Origin: Promethearchaeota archaeon
GTDB taxonomy: Archaea > Asgardarchaeota > Lokiarchaeia > Helarchaeales > RDOG01
Length of the DNA stretch: 39,767 bases
Direction: 5' to 3'
Assembly: GCA_011365055.1 (NCBI GenBank)
Contig: RDOG01000031.1
Coordinates: 1 to 39,767, forward strand
This document shows, piece after piece, positions 26,049 through 35,183 of the stretch (position 1 is the first letter of the stretch; the number at the start of each line of letters is the position of its first letter). The notes under the pieces were generated by a model that was not told where the DNA came from, did no database searches, and was given only the letters and a program-made list of their open reading frames with translations. A program made the translations under genes and the position numbers.

Positions 26049-26230
26049 CCAATTTTTCAAGAATGGTAGGCTGAACGGGAGAGAAGTTCAAGAATGATAA
26101 TTCGCCAAGAAGCGAGATTTTACCATTTCAAAGAATGAGATTGAAAAGAAAGAAAAGACTACCTCGGTATTTAGATATCGTCCACGAAGTAGACCTGTGG
26201 ACTTTGCACGACCGAATGGGGAAGATTATA
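26049..26230. other. higher-G+C spacer with a hairpin
   Basis: About 180 bp between the methyltransferase and the convergent SDR gene, visibly richer in G+C than other spacers. It contains an inverted repeat GTCCAC/GTGGAC with an 11-nt loop (26180-26202) and two copies of TTCAAGAATG (near 26057 and 26086). A 36-codon plus-strand frame (26136-26246) runs into the SDR gene and is probably not a gene. It may be a remnant of a mobile element or a terminator region. Confidence 0.35.
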
Positions 26231-27109
26231 TCAACTTTTTAATAATTTTTTGAAATAATTTTTCACCATTTTATCGGTTCGACGTTCAGGAAGAACCTTT
26301 AATAAAGCTCTTTGCCAACTACTAATTCCCACCAAATATCTAATCTTAGGTTTCTTATCCGTTAAAGCTCTATATATAGCTTTAGCAACTTCAAGAGCAG
26401 ATATTGCATTTTTATCAGTTCTATTAAAGACTTCATCCTTCATCTTAGGAGAGATATTCTTAAACAGAGAATCAGGATTTTCTTCTATTTTTTGATCGAC
26501 TAAAGACTTGATTTTCTCCCTCATAGGGGTTTTAATTTGTCCAGGATTAACGATTGAAACTTTAATACCCTCAGCTTCGGCACCAGAATCTACATTTAAA
26601 CCAATTAATTCACGTCTGAGTGTATTCGAATAAGTTTCTAGAGCAAACTTACTTATAGAATATAAGCCCGTAAAAGGATAGGCAAATAATCCGCCGATAC
26701 TACTTATCATTACAATCCTACCATTTGATTCTCTTAATAAAGGAAAAAATGTCTTAGTTAAACGGTGTACACCAAGTAAATTCACATCAAGAATGTCCTT
26801 AATTTCTTCTATTGTTGATTCTATGCAAGGACCCGCCCACGGTATAGCTGCATTATTTATCAATCCAAATAATCCCTTATTTTCATTTTGAATGAACTCA
26901 AGTGCTGTTTTGACGTCTTCATCTTCCGTAATATCCAGTTTAATGGATTTAACATTGTCAATTTTTTCTAAATCTCTCAAATCTTGATCTTTCCTCGCAC
27001 CGGCATAAATTTTGAAACCTTTTTGAGCAAGATATTCCGTTGTTACTCTTCCAATTCCCTTACCCGCACCTGATATTAACACGCATTTTTCTAAATTTAA
27101 TTTTTGCAT
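26231..27109 (-). CDS. short-chain dehydrogenase/reductase (SDR)
   Basis: About 292 residues, classical SDR: cofactor loop SGAGKGIGR near the N-terminus, NNAA at about residue 85, catalytic Ser in MISSIGG, and YSISK with the Tyr and Lys. The loop after the first strand contains R (GARKD), which favours NADP. It reduces a carbonyl or oxidises an alcohol; the substrate is open. The C-terminal extension (about 250-292) is longer than in the shortest SDRs. ATG 27109 is preferred to GTG 27118 because GGTGAT lies 5 nt before it. Confidence 0.9.
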   Translation of the reverse strand: MQKLNLEKCVLISGAGKGIGRVTTEYLAQKGFKIYAGARKDQDLRDLEKIDNVKSIKLDITEDEDVKTALEFIQNENKGLFGLINNAAIPWAGPCIESTIEEIKDILDVNLLGVHRLTKTFFPLLRESNGRIVMISSIGGLFAYPFTGLYSISKFALETYSNTLRRELIGLNVDSGAEAEGIKVSIVNPGQIKTPMREKIKSLVDQKIEENPDSLFKNISPKMKDEVFNRTDKNAISALEVAKAIYRALTDKKPKIRYLVGISSWQRALLKVLPERRTDKMVKNYFKKLLKS

Positions 27110-27405
27110 GAATATCACCGAATATTTTCTTGAAATTCAGCTATTCCTTTTATAAATTATAATTAAATCATCTAAATTCTTTTTTTCGATTTTATTCTCA
27201 ACGTTAAAGAGTTAATTTTTAAAAAATTAATTATTATTTATCCTCTAATTAATAATAAAATAATAAAAATGCAATGACACAATTACCAATCAATTTTAGA
27301 TACGCTAGAAAAGAACATTAGTAATTCAGATAAATTATAGATTAACCTTATGGAGTATTTTGGGAATTGATCTTAAGGATATTTAGGAAAAAAGGTATGA
27401 TTTAA

Positions 27406-28089
27406 ATGAGCCAGAAAAATAATATCACATTTGAAGATAATAGGATTAAAAAAATTGTTTTTGTAAGTAATTGTCTCTTAAATCAAAATTGTAGATTCCC
27501 AGGAATCGCTACATTTGAGGGTAACGTTTTAGAAATTCTTGAACCTATCCTGAAAAAAGGAATAGGAATTGAACAGCTTCCTTGTCTAGAATGTATGGGC
27601 TGGGGTGGGGTTTCTAGGAAATCTATTTTTAAATTTCTACCAACTATTAAAAGACATTATAGGTCCAAATTATTTCCAATAATCAAATTATTTGGTAAAA
27701 TTTGGTATTGGAACTATAAACGATTATGTAAAAAGGTGGCAAAGAAAGAAGCCTCCAAAATAAAAGATTATAAAAATTCCGGTTATGAGATTTTAGGTAT
27801 TATTACAATGAATGATAGCCCTACATGTGGTGTGACTCGAACTATAGATCTCCTCAATTTTATTTTTAATTATAAGGACTTTGGTTTCAAATTAGAAGAT
27901 CTAGAATATCCAAAGCTTGAAAAGATGAAAGAGATAATATCAAAACTTTTAATAGAAGGTCAAGGAACATTCACACGCGAACTCCTCGAAAAGTTGAAAA
28001 AACTGAAAATAAACATTAAAATAGTCGGATTTAACCCATGGCATAATTATGATGAAGAGATAGAAAGAATTAACAAACAAATTTTATAA
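27406..28089 (+). CDS. TudS-like putative desulfidase (CD3072/DUF523-related)
   Basis: 227 residues. Cysteine pattern of the TudS (thiouracil desulfidase) relatives: SNCLLNQNCRFPG near the N-terminus, LPCLECMGWGG in the middle, and NDSPTCGVTRT later. In TudS three cysteines hold a [4Fe-4S] cluster whose free iron takes sulfur from thiolated nucleobases. This protein belongs to the related CD3072-type group, with a longer helical insertion between the second and third blocks. Activity is inferred from the family. AGGT lies 9-10 nt before ATG 27406. Monocistronic. Confidence 0.83.
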   Translation: MSQKNNITFEDNRIKKIVFVSNCLLNQNCRFPGIATFEGNVLEILEPILKKGIGIEQLPCLECMGWGGVSRKSIFKFLPTIKRHYRSKLFPIIKLFGKIWYWNYKRLCKKVAKKEASKIKDYKNSGYEILGIITMNDSPTCGVTRTIDLLNFIFNYKDFGFKLEDLEYPKLEKMKEIISKLLIEGQGTFTRELLEKLKKLKINIKIVGFNPWHNYDEEIERINKQIL

Positions 28090-28452
28090 TCAAATGAAAA
28101 TTCAGACCAATTTGCTGTTTGTTATTTTATATAAGTTCTCTATAAGTTTTTTAAATCCGAATTCTAATTTTATAAAGTGAAAAATGAGAAAATTTAATTA
28201 TTTAAAATTCCAGTTCTTCAAATCTTATTATTTTTAATTATCTGGAATCCAAAATTCAATTTTTTTAGTAACTTAGATTTTAAAATACCACGGTGATGAG
28301 ATAAAGTAGTAAAAAAAATGGCTATTTATAAATACTTATTAGTAAAATAAAATTTTATTTTTTACATTATGTTATTTTTTTATTTAATTTTTAATACTTC
28401 ATATTTATATTCAATTGAATAACAAAATAGGATACAAATGGGAGTAGTAAAC
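28090..28452. other. gene-free AT-rich stretch
   Basis: About 360 bp with very low G+C between the TudS-like gene and the small helical protein. TATTTATAAATA-like sequence at about 28322-28333 could be the promoter of the downstream gene. Nothing else seen. Confidence 0.4.
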
Positions 28453-28827
28453 ATGACTAAAGAAATTCAATTTCATAAAGAAATGATTGAAAAAGCAGAA
28501 AGTGATTATTCTAAAGCTATTTTTCATAAAGATCAAAAAGCTTTGGTTGAACCGATGGCAAAAGCATTTATAAAATATTTACCCCTGTCCGAACTAGCAA
28601 TGAGGGGATTTCTCTCGCGAGCAGTAAGTAAATGGCAAAAAGAGCATAACAAGTCATTAGAAGAAATGCATAATGCACAAAAAAATGAAAAATATAAAGC
28701 AATGAATGAAATATTGAATGATAATTTGGTAGAAATAATGACTAAAATTGTAGTTAAGCCAGAACAAGTAGATTTACTCAAGACTGCTATAAATGAAGCT
28801 GCTAATTTAGTGTCTAAATTATTTTAA
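28453..28827 (+). CDS. small helical protein of unknown function (124 aa)
   Basis: 124 residues, predicted almost entirely helical and highly charged, with no cysteine and no membrane segment. GGAG lies 8 nt before ATG 28453; the earlier in-frame ATG at 28438 has no such site. A run of nine T follows the stop. I recognise no family. Confidence 0.65.
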   Translation: MTKEIQFHKEMIEKAESDYSKAIFHKDQKALVEPMAKAFIKYLPLSELAMRGFLSRAVSKWQKEHNKSLEEMHNAQKNEKYKAMNEILNDNLVEIMTKIVVKPEQVDLLKTAINEAANLVSKLF

Positions 28828-28830
28828 ATT

Positions 28831-28840
28831 CTTTTTTTTT
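28831..28840 (+). terminator. oligo-T terminator after the small helical protein
   Basis: C followed by nine T three bases after the stop codon. Confidence 0.5.
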
Positions 28841-29399
28841 ATTTTAAAATCCCAAAAAATTATTATAATTTTTGAAACCTTAGATTCATCTGGTTCCTAT
28901 TTTATATATTAACTGATAGATTCTAAAATTGTATAGTTAAAGGAAATATCTCAATAAATATTAAATTAAAAATAACTAGATAATATTAAAAGAGACTATT
29001 AATTAATGCCGTAATTAAAACAATTTAATATATTAATTCTTTATTATTAATGAATTATTACTCAAAGAAAAGGCTATATTAGAAGAGTATAGATTAAATA
29101 TTCATATTCATTCAAATCTAATATTTATTCAAAACTAGAGCATTAATTTGATTTTCATTCGAATTGGAGCTAATGTTTTTTTTAAATATAAATTTGGAAA
29201 ATAAACTAAAATAAAGTTGTTTTTACTCGGAAATTTTTTTTAAATCGGACTAAAATAGATTATATGAAATCCCATTCAAGATTACCAATAAATAATGAAA
29301 TATGAAATATTATCTTGTTTAAATAACATTAAAATAAGAAATTTTAATGTTGACAAAATTGAAATTAGTTCTAATATGAATAGGAAGGAAGATTAAATT
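28841..29399. other. long gene-free AT-rich stretch
   Basis: About 560 bp without a supported gene on either strand, the longest very AT-rich gap in the window. Near 29095-29150 there are several ATTCA/TTCAAA words (TTCATATTCATTCAAA and similar), but no regular repeat. The promoter of the HTH-ferredoxin gene must lie near the right end. Confidence 0.45.
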
Positions 29400-30500
29400 A
29401 TGATTGAAGATTTATATGAAAATATAATAGAAAAGTTATATTTGGGTCCATTAAAAGCACCTAAACATGAAAAAATCTTGGAATTATTGAAAATATTATG
29501 GAATGAAAAGGAAATAAAAATTTTATCTCATTTTCCAAAAGCTGGAAAGTTAATTTCATTAAGAGAATTAGAAAACAGGACAAAAATCCCTCAAGAACAA
29601 TTAAGGATAATTCTTAAAGATATAGGCAAGAAAGGTACAACTTGTAAGAAAGGAAAAAAATATGGGCTATTACCTTTAGTACCGGGTATATTCGAAAAAT
29701 ATTTCATCGCTCAGAACGATTCTGAGACTAATCTGAAAAGAGTAGGAAAAATTTTTAGATTTATTTTTGACAATATAAATTCATTTGAATTATTTGATAG
29801 AAATTTTGAATTATTTAGACCATTATTACCAATTGATAGTAAAAATAAATTTATTGAAGTAGATGAAAGTATAAACGTTGAGACTGAAGTATATACTTAT
29901 GAATTAGTTGAAGAACTAATAAATAAAAATGAAATTTTTGCAACGATTCCTTGTGCTTGTCGTCTCATATCAGAATTTAAAGGTACACCTTGTAAAAAAA
30001 CTACTTCTTTGATGGGATGTTTTTTTTCAGGACCAGCTGCTGAAGGTATGATTAAAGCTGGGGTTGCAAAATCTTTATCTAAAGAAGAAGCGATCGATTA
30101 TTTAAGGGAAACGGAAAAAGCAGGTTTAGTTCATTGTGCATCAAACGATACTTCAACTAATCATGTTTTCATTTGCAATTGTTGTGATTGTTGTTGTGCA
30201 GGATTAGGGTCCACCAAACAATTTAGCTTTAAAACTGTTAGGAAAAGTAATTTTTCTCCTATAATTAATGTTGAAAATTGTATGAAATGTGATTCTTGTA
30301 TAGAAAAATGTCCAATGGATGCGCTCTCTCATTCTGACATTAATGATAAAATGATCATCAATAAAGATATTTGCCTTGGGTGTGGTGTATGTGCTTCAAA
30401 TTGTCCTAATGAGGCAATAAAATTAATTAAAAGGTATAATTATGTTCCTCCTGAACAAAATAAAATTGGAAATAGAACATTCTTAGAATTACTCCTATAA
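29400..30500 (+). CDS. winged-helix, Cys-rich 4Fe-4S ferredoxin-like protein
   Basis: 366 residues. The N-terminal 90 residues resemble a winged helix (RELENRTKIPQEQLRIILKDI). The middle (about 180-280) holds IPCACRL, GTPCKK, LMGCFF, VHCAS and the dense cysteine run CNCCDCCCAGLG. The C-terminal part has two ferredoxin motifs, CMKCDSCIEKCP and CLGCGVCASNCP, for two [4Fe-4S] clusters. It could be a redox enzyme component or a redox-sensing regulator; the family is common in anaerobic archaea and not characterised. GGAAGG lies 9-11 nt before ATG 29400. Monocistronic. Confidence 0.85.
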   Translation: MIEDLYENIIEKLYLGPLKAPKHEKILELLKILWNEKEIKILSHFPKAGKLISLRELENRTKIPQEQLRIILKDIGKKGTTCKKGKKYGLLPLVPGIFEKYFIAQNDSETNLKRVGKIFRFIFDNINSFELFDRNFELFRPLLPIDSKNKFIEVDESINVETEVYTYELVEELINKNEIFATIPCACRLISEFKGTPCKKTTSLMGCFFSGPAAEGMIKAGVAKSLSKEEAIDYLRETEKAGLVHCASNDTSTNHVFICNCCDCCCAGLGSTKQFSFKTVRKSNFSPIINVENCMKCDSCIEKCPMDALSHSDINDKMIINKDICLGCGVCASNCPNEAIKLIKRYNYVPPEQNKIGNRTFLELLL

Positions 30501-30625
30501 CTATAATTGATGAAGAATTTGTGAAATTAATAAGAATATACACATAATTATAACTTAAATATATAAAAAATATATATTCTTGCTGCAGTATTTTAAAATA
30601 GATGTCAATTATCAATAGTAGATCA

Positions 30626-30634
30626 TTTTAAAAA
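30626..30634 (+). promoter_or_regulatory. TATA box, probably giving a leaderless mRNA
   Basis: TTTTAAAAA lies 25-33 bp before ATG 30659, the normal distance from TATA box to transcription start, and no ribosome binding site precedes the ATG. The nucleotidyltransferase mRNA is therefore likely leaderless. Confidence 0.4.
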
Positions 30635-30658
30635 CAATATAGCCTTATATAATTTGTA

Positions 30659-31414
30659 ATGAATGCTGAGAATAGATTTAATGATTTATACGAAATAGCA
30701 AAGAAAGATCCAAATATCCTTGGGTTTTTTTTATCAGGTTCAAGGAGTAAAGGATTTCAAAATAAATTTTCAGATTACGATGTTTATTTTATTGTGGAAG
30801 ATAATTCCATCTATGATTATCAGAAAAAATATCCAAAGCATTTATATGAAAAAATAGATTTAATGGTCCTCTCATTAACAGAATTTAAGGAATTAGCCCG
30901 TTGGGGTCATGATTCATGGCTTTTTCGATATGAATTTGCTCATCTCCATGCTATTATTGATAAAAATGGTGAAATTCAAAAAATTATTGATGAAAAAGCA
31001 CGAATTCCCAAAGAAAATTATATAGAATTTATTGAGAAATCCCTAGACGGTTACATTAATTATGTTTATCGCTCAATTAAATGCATTCGTGATGGAAATT
31101 TTTTTGCAGCAAGGCTTGAAGCATCATTTTCCATTCCTTTTTTCTTTGATGTGATTTTTGCCATCCATGAAAGAAGGATTCGCCCTTATTATAAATATTT
31201 GAAATGGGAAATGGAGAAATTTCCCTTAAATAAATTACCTTTAAACGCTGAAGAAATTATATATAAAATTAACAGAATATTAGATAATGCAGATCTTCAG
31301 ACGCAGCAAGATTTGCTTAGAATGGTCGAAAAAGTTCTTATAAATGAGGGATTTAAAAAAATTTTTACGAGCTGGGAAGACGACTTTCCTTGGATGAAAT
31401 CTTTTAAAATTTAA
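30659..31414 (+). CDS. nucleotidyltransferase-domain protein
   Basis: 251 residues. Polymerase-beta-type nucleotidyltransferase fold: GSRSKGFQNKFSDYDVYFIV holds the GS helix and the two metal-binding aspartates (D-x-D), with a third acidic residue at KIDLMVL. A helical C-terminal domain (about 120-250) follows, as in aminoglycoside/lincosamide adenylyltransferases and related proteins. Drug resistance cannot be concluded; many archaeal members are uncharacterised. No small HEPN partner gene is present, so it is not a typical MNT/HEPN toxin pair. Confidence 0.85.
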   Translation: MNAENRFNDLYEIAKKDPNILGFFLSGSRSKGFQNKFSDYDVYFIVEDNSIYDYQKKYPKHLYEKIDLMVLSLTEFKELARWGHDSWLFRYEFAHLHAIIDKNGEIQKIIDEKARIPKENYIEFIEKSLDGYINYVYRSIKCIRDGNFFAARLEASFSIPFFFDVIFAIHERRIRPYYKYLKWEMEKFPLNKLPLNAEEIIYKINRILDNADLQTQQDLLRMVEKVLINEGFKKIFTSWEDDFPWMKSFKI

Positions 31415-31711
31415 ATGGATATTTAAATTTAGAATAAAATTAATTGATTAATTTTATATATTTACTGATTTTTATCATTCTATCTGGAATTCATCTACAA
31501 TTATTTAATTTAACTTTACCCTATCGATTCTCTCATACCATTAAATCAACTTATTACTTTCAAATATCCACAATATTATAGGAATATTAGATCTATGTTA
31601 TTTCTATCGATCTATTTAATTATTAGATCCTATCAATAAATAAATGCGGATTACACACTCTATAATTTAATGATTAATAATCAATAAATTTAGCAGATTC
31701 TGGGATATTTA
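31415..31711. other. gene-free AT-rich stretch
   Basis: About 300 bp between the nucleotidyltransferase and the 7-TM gene. No gene, repeat or RNA structure recognised. Confidence 0.4.
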
Positions 31712-32842
31712 ATGCTAATCTTATTAGAAATAGTTATATTAGCAGAATTATCATTAGGTGCATTAATATTTACTTTTCTTTCCATCAACTTTTTCAAAAA
31801 TCGTACTGAACTTAATTTATTATTAATCGAAGTATTCTTTGGAATGGGATTTGGAGTCTTATTTAATGATATCATTCTACAATATCATATTATATTTAAC
31901 GAAAATAGTTTCTATATTGGGGAAATCTTATTCTTTGTACAATTACTTCTATTGCTGCTAGCTATTTCCGCTGAGCTAAGAATTTCGATACTTCTTAATG
32001 AAAAACGAGGACATAAAGTAAAATTAGGCAAAGGTTTTAGAGTAGTTTACATTTTATCAGCAGCAATATTTTTTATTTTTAATTATTTAACGTATTATAT
32101 AACACCAGTTAATGAAATTGGATATTATTATTTTCAAATTAATCCTATTACAACGATTATTTTAGCCTGTGTTTATGCACCCTTGTTATTTTACCTTATT
32201 GTTCGTCAAACCATCTATTTAACAAAAATTCAAAACAAGGAATTAGTAATAAAGGGATATTTATTAGGTTTCTTTTTTACTGCTCTCCCTATCGTGAGAT
32301 TTACCTTTCTATCTTTTTATCCAACTCTTGGAAATTCTGTTTCAACCTTAATTATTGAACGGGTCATAATGATAATTCTTTTAATATTCTTTGCAGTCCT
32401 GATTTTATCTGATTTTCGATTTTTAGAACGAATATTTTCTTATTTTGCTCCTAACGCATTATTTATCATTAAAGATAGCGGACAGACAATCTTCGGATAT
32501 AATTTCAAGAGCACCCATGATAAGGAATATTTTTCTCGCCAACAACTCTTGCTGGGAGGATTTTTATACGCAATCTCTAAGGGGTTAGAAAATACTTTGT
32601 ATCTTCATGGAAAATTAAAAACAATAGAAATAGGAGAGACATCCTTAGCTATTAAACATGGTAAGCACGTCATTGCCGTGTTATTTGTTTCTGAAATAAC
32701 TCGTATAATCAATGAAAATTTTGATATCTTCTTGAATGAGTTTGAAAATGCTTATTCTGATCAATTAGAACATTGGAATGGCTCTATTTCAAAATTTGAC
32801 AAGACAAAATTTGAAGAACTGGTCTTGAAATATTTTAAATGA
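31712..32842 (+). CDS. seven-TM membrane protein with C-terminal longin/roadblock-like domain
   Basis: 376 residues. Seven hydrophobic helices at about 3-28, 34-58, 68-95, 110-131, 144-170, 178-202 and 212-236, then a soluble domain (about 248-376). This domain begins with a strand pair ALFIIKDSGQTIFGYNF, continues with a helix (LLLGGFLYAISKGLEN), then strands (TIEIGETSLAIKHGKHVIAVLFV) and a long helix. The order fits longin or roadblock/LC7-like alpha/beta domains, which in eukaryotes and Asgard archaea act on small GTPases. With seven helices the tail should face the side opposite the N-terminus, probably the cytosol. A receptor or GTPase-linked membrane sensor is an inference. No ribosome binding site before ATG 31712. 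Confidence 0.8.
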   Translation: MLILLEIVILAELSLGALIFTFLSINFFKNRTELNLLLIEVFFGMGFGVLFNDIILQYHIIFNENSFYIGEILFFVQLLLLLLAISAELRISILLNEKRGHKVKLGKGFRVVYILSAAIFFIFNYLTYYITPVNEIGYYYFQINPITTIILACVYAPLLFYLIVRQTIYLTKIQNKELVIKGYLLGFFFTALPIVRFTFLSFYPTLGNSVSTLIIERVIMIILLIFFAVLILSDFRFLERIFSYFAPNALFIIKDSGQTIFGYNFKSTHDKEYFSRQQLLLGGFLYAISKGLENTLYLHGKLKTIEIGETSLAIKHGKHVIAVLFVSEITRIINENFDIFLNEFENAYSDQLEHWNGSISKFDKTKFEELVLKYFK

Positions 32843-32943
32843 ATCAAATAACCTAGATCCATAGATTTTAATTTAGAAAGAATAAAAGTCTTTATAAAAG
32901 TTGAAATTATGATTTTTGATGTTATGATAAAGAGGGTGATGAC

Positions 32944-34032
32944 TTGGCGGAGTCCATGTTGAGGATGCAATTAAATCCGTATGAATTTCTTTTATTTTCA
33001 CACCTCATTCTTGGAATTACTTTCATCGTCGTGACCATCTTGATCATCATCTATATCATCCGTAGGATTCGATTGCAATCACTACCAGAAGATATCATCC
33101 CTACAGATCCTGATGAAATTCTGTTAAAACTTGGCGTGTATGGTGTGATGGACTTAAAATACTTTAAAAACGTGCCCCAGGAGCTGATCGAGGAATATCT
33201 TGACTTTTTAAAATCACATCCGAAAAAAAGGTTTATTGATATCGATGGCGTGGAATGGGAATACATTACTTCTGGTACTGGTGAACGAGTCTTGTTAGTG
33301 TTACCTGGAGGAAATCGACGCCCTTTTCTAGGTTATAAGTTCGCTCAACGCCTAGAACAAGAATTTAAGATCATATCTCCTTCATATCCATCAATTGAAT
33401 CAATCGCTAATTTAGTTGCTGGAATTTATCAAATTCTTATTAATGAAAAAGCGAAAAACGTGTTTGTACTGGGCTCTTCTTTTGGAGGAATCATAGCTCA
33501 AGCCTTCTTTTATCATCATTCTGACATGGTGGAAAAGATGATAATTGGGAACACGGGGACTTTGAAACGGGATCCAAGAGAAAAATACAATTTTGAAAAA
33601 CGTATGAAACGGGCTCTTAAATTAATCAATTTTTTTCCAACGAGTTTTTCTAAACGGACCATAAAAAAATCACTGGGAAAATTAATCATTGCATCTGAAC
33701 AAGAACGAACCATATACATTGCTCTCTTGAATTATTACATTTCCGCTAGAGCTCACGATAAACGTGCAATCGCTTGTCATTTTGAAAATCTTTTAGATTT
33801 TTCTCAAAACTTTCAATTTGATGACGAGTTTAGGAGAAGAATTTCACCGAAATTATTAATTATTACCGCTTTGGGTGATGCTGGAGTTTCTCCAGATGCT
33901 AAAATGCTGCTTAAAGCTACCTACCCTGGTGCGAAATATTACGAATTCAAGGAAGGTGGTCATACTCCCGCCTTATTGCTCATGGATGAATACCTGAATC
34001 TGATTAGAGAGTTTTGTACATCATCATTTTGA
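32944..34032 (+). CDS. membrane-anchored alpha/beta hydrolase
   Basis: 362 residues from TTG 32944; ATG 32956 is an in-frame alternative. One N-terminal membrane helix (about 15-40) ends in a basic RRIRLQ stop-transfer, so the catalytic domain is probably cytosolic. Hydrolase features: LLVLPGGNRRPFLG for the oxyanion strand, VLGSSFGGI with the nucleophile Ser, Asp in TALGDAGVSPDAK and His in EGGHTPALL, completing the triad. Lipase, esterase or peptidase activity is possible. AGGGTGA lies 4 nt before the TTG. It follows the 7-TM gene by about 100 bp on the same strand. Confidence 0.85.
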   Translation: MAESMLRMQLNPYEFLLFSHLILGITFIVVTILIIIYIIRRIRLQSLPEDIIPTDPDEILLKLGVYGVMDLKYFKNVPQELIEEYLDFLKSHPKKRFIDIDGVEWEYITSGTGERVLLVLPGGNRRPFLGYKFAQRLEQEFKIISPSYPSIESIANLVAGIYQILINEKAKNVFVLGSSFGGIIAQAFFYHHSDMVEKMIIGNTGTLKRDPREKYNFEKRMKRALKLINFFPTSFSKRTIKKSLGKLIIASEQERTIYIALLNYYISARAHDKRAIACHFENLLDFSQNFQFDDEFRRRISPKLLIITALGDAGVSPDAKMLLKATYPGAKYYEFKEGGHTPALLLMDEYLNLIREFCTSSF

Positions 34033-34363
34033 TTATTATTTTATGTGATTACTGAAATTTCATCAAAATAATTTATTATTTATACTTAATAAGTCATTCA
34101 TGGAATTGAACATCAATATCTTAGAAAAATTCTAGCATTTCTCAATTGAAGCTCCTGAATAAGAAGAAAAATTAGAAAATAATTATTGATAGCATGGAAA
34201 ATTAATTGAATCCATTGTGGATATAAATTATTTTTTTGATCACGTATTCTTATTGATTTTTAAAATAATACATATTTTTTTAAATACCTTGTAATAATTA
34301 ATATCCATTAGCGCGATTTTAGGATATTAAAATTTTAAATCCTAAGTCTAAATGGGGTGATTC
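34033..34363. other. gene-free AT-rich stretch
   Basis: About 330 bp. TATTTTTTTAAATACC at about 34271-34286 may be the promoter element of the next gene. Nothing else recognised. Confidence 0.4.
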
Positions 34364-35041
34364 ATGTTGGTGGTGTTATCATTTGAAAATGTTGAAACTA
34401 AATTATTAATTGTATTTGGAGCCATCTCAATATTTATTGTAATTTTGGGACCTATTATTTGGGATCCTCTTGTATTACTCTTTGCAGTTATAGGATCATA
34501 TCTCCCTTCGATTTTCTTTCAAGATCCTTCGGTAGCTCTACTTTTTAGGGTGGATACATTTCTTTATTTCATCATTTTAGGTGTCGCAATAATTATTGGT
34601 TTGATTGTTCTAAAAAATGAGGAAGATAAAGCTTTAAACCTCGCTAAGTTACTGGTAATGTTGCTTTTTAGCGCAACATTATATGGTGATAGCGCAGTAT
34701 GGCTCATAACTAATAATCTTAACATCGGAGGTCTTCATGAAGTGCACTTTTTTGGTTTTGCTTTACCTATCTGGGCCTATATTTATTTATCAATAATAAC
34801 CGCATTGCTAGCTATATTCATTGCAATGATGGATCATTGGTGGCAAGTCATTTTAACTACTCCATACCTATGGAATCTTTATTTGGCTCAACCGATAATA
34901 TATTGGCCCTTGAGAAACATCTTTCCCATGGCAATTTTAGGGACTCAGATTAGCTTAGTCGCACTTATTATTAATTCAGCATTCACTGCATTCATAATTT
35001 GGGCAGCATTTTATGTGAAAAAAAGAGAAGAATCAGGTTGA
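34364..35041 (+). CDS. polytopic membrane protein of unknown function
   Basis: 225 residues, about seven hydrophobic helices with short loops, few charges and no conserved motif that I recognise. GGGGTGA lies 3 nt before ATG 34364; a slightly later start is possible but none has a better site. The tail KKREES is basic. A transporter or a membrane scaffold cannot be told apart. Confidence 0.75.
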   Translation: MLVVLSFENVETKLLIVFGAISIFIVILGPIIWDPLVLLFAVIGSYLPSIFFQDPSVALLFRVDTFLYFIILGVAIIIGLIVLKNEEDKALNLAKLLVMLLFSATLYGDSAVWLITNNLNIGGLHEVHFFGFALPIWAYIYLSIITALLAIFIAMMDHWWQVILTTPYLWNLYLAQPIIYWPLRNIFPMAILGTQISLVALIINSAFTAFIIWAAFYVKKREESG

Positions 35042-35183
35042 TTCACAAGTCAACCTAAATTTAATTTATAAATACATGTTAGAACGAACTAATTCAAATT
35101 ATTTTAAACATAAGTATATTTTTAAATAGTACACAATATAAACTATCCAATAATTGGGAATTCATTCTAATACGGTGTGTGAA

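Noticed and set aside
26136..26246. 36-codon plus-strand frame after the methyltransferase
   Set aside because: No ribosome binding site, overlaps the end of the SDR gene, and no recognisable motif.
30659..31414. MNT/HEPN toxin-antitoxin pair or antibiotic resistance gene
   Set aside because: There is no HEPN gene beside it and no specific resistance signature; only the nucleotidyltransferase fold is supported.
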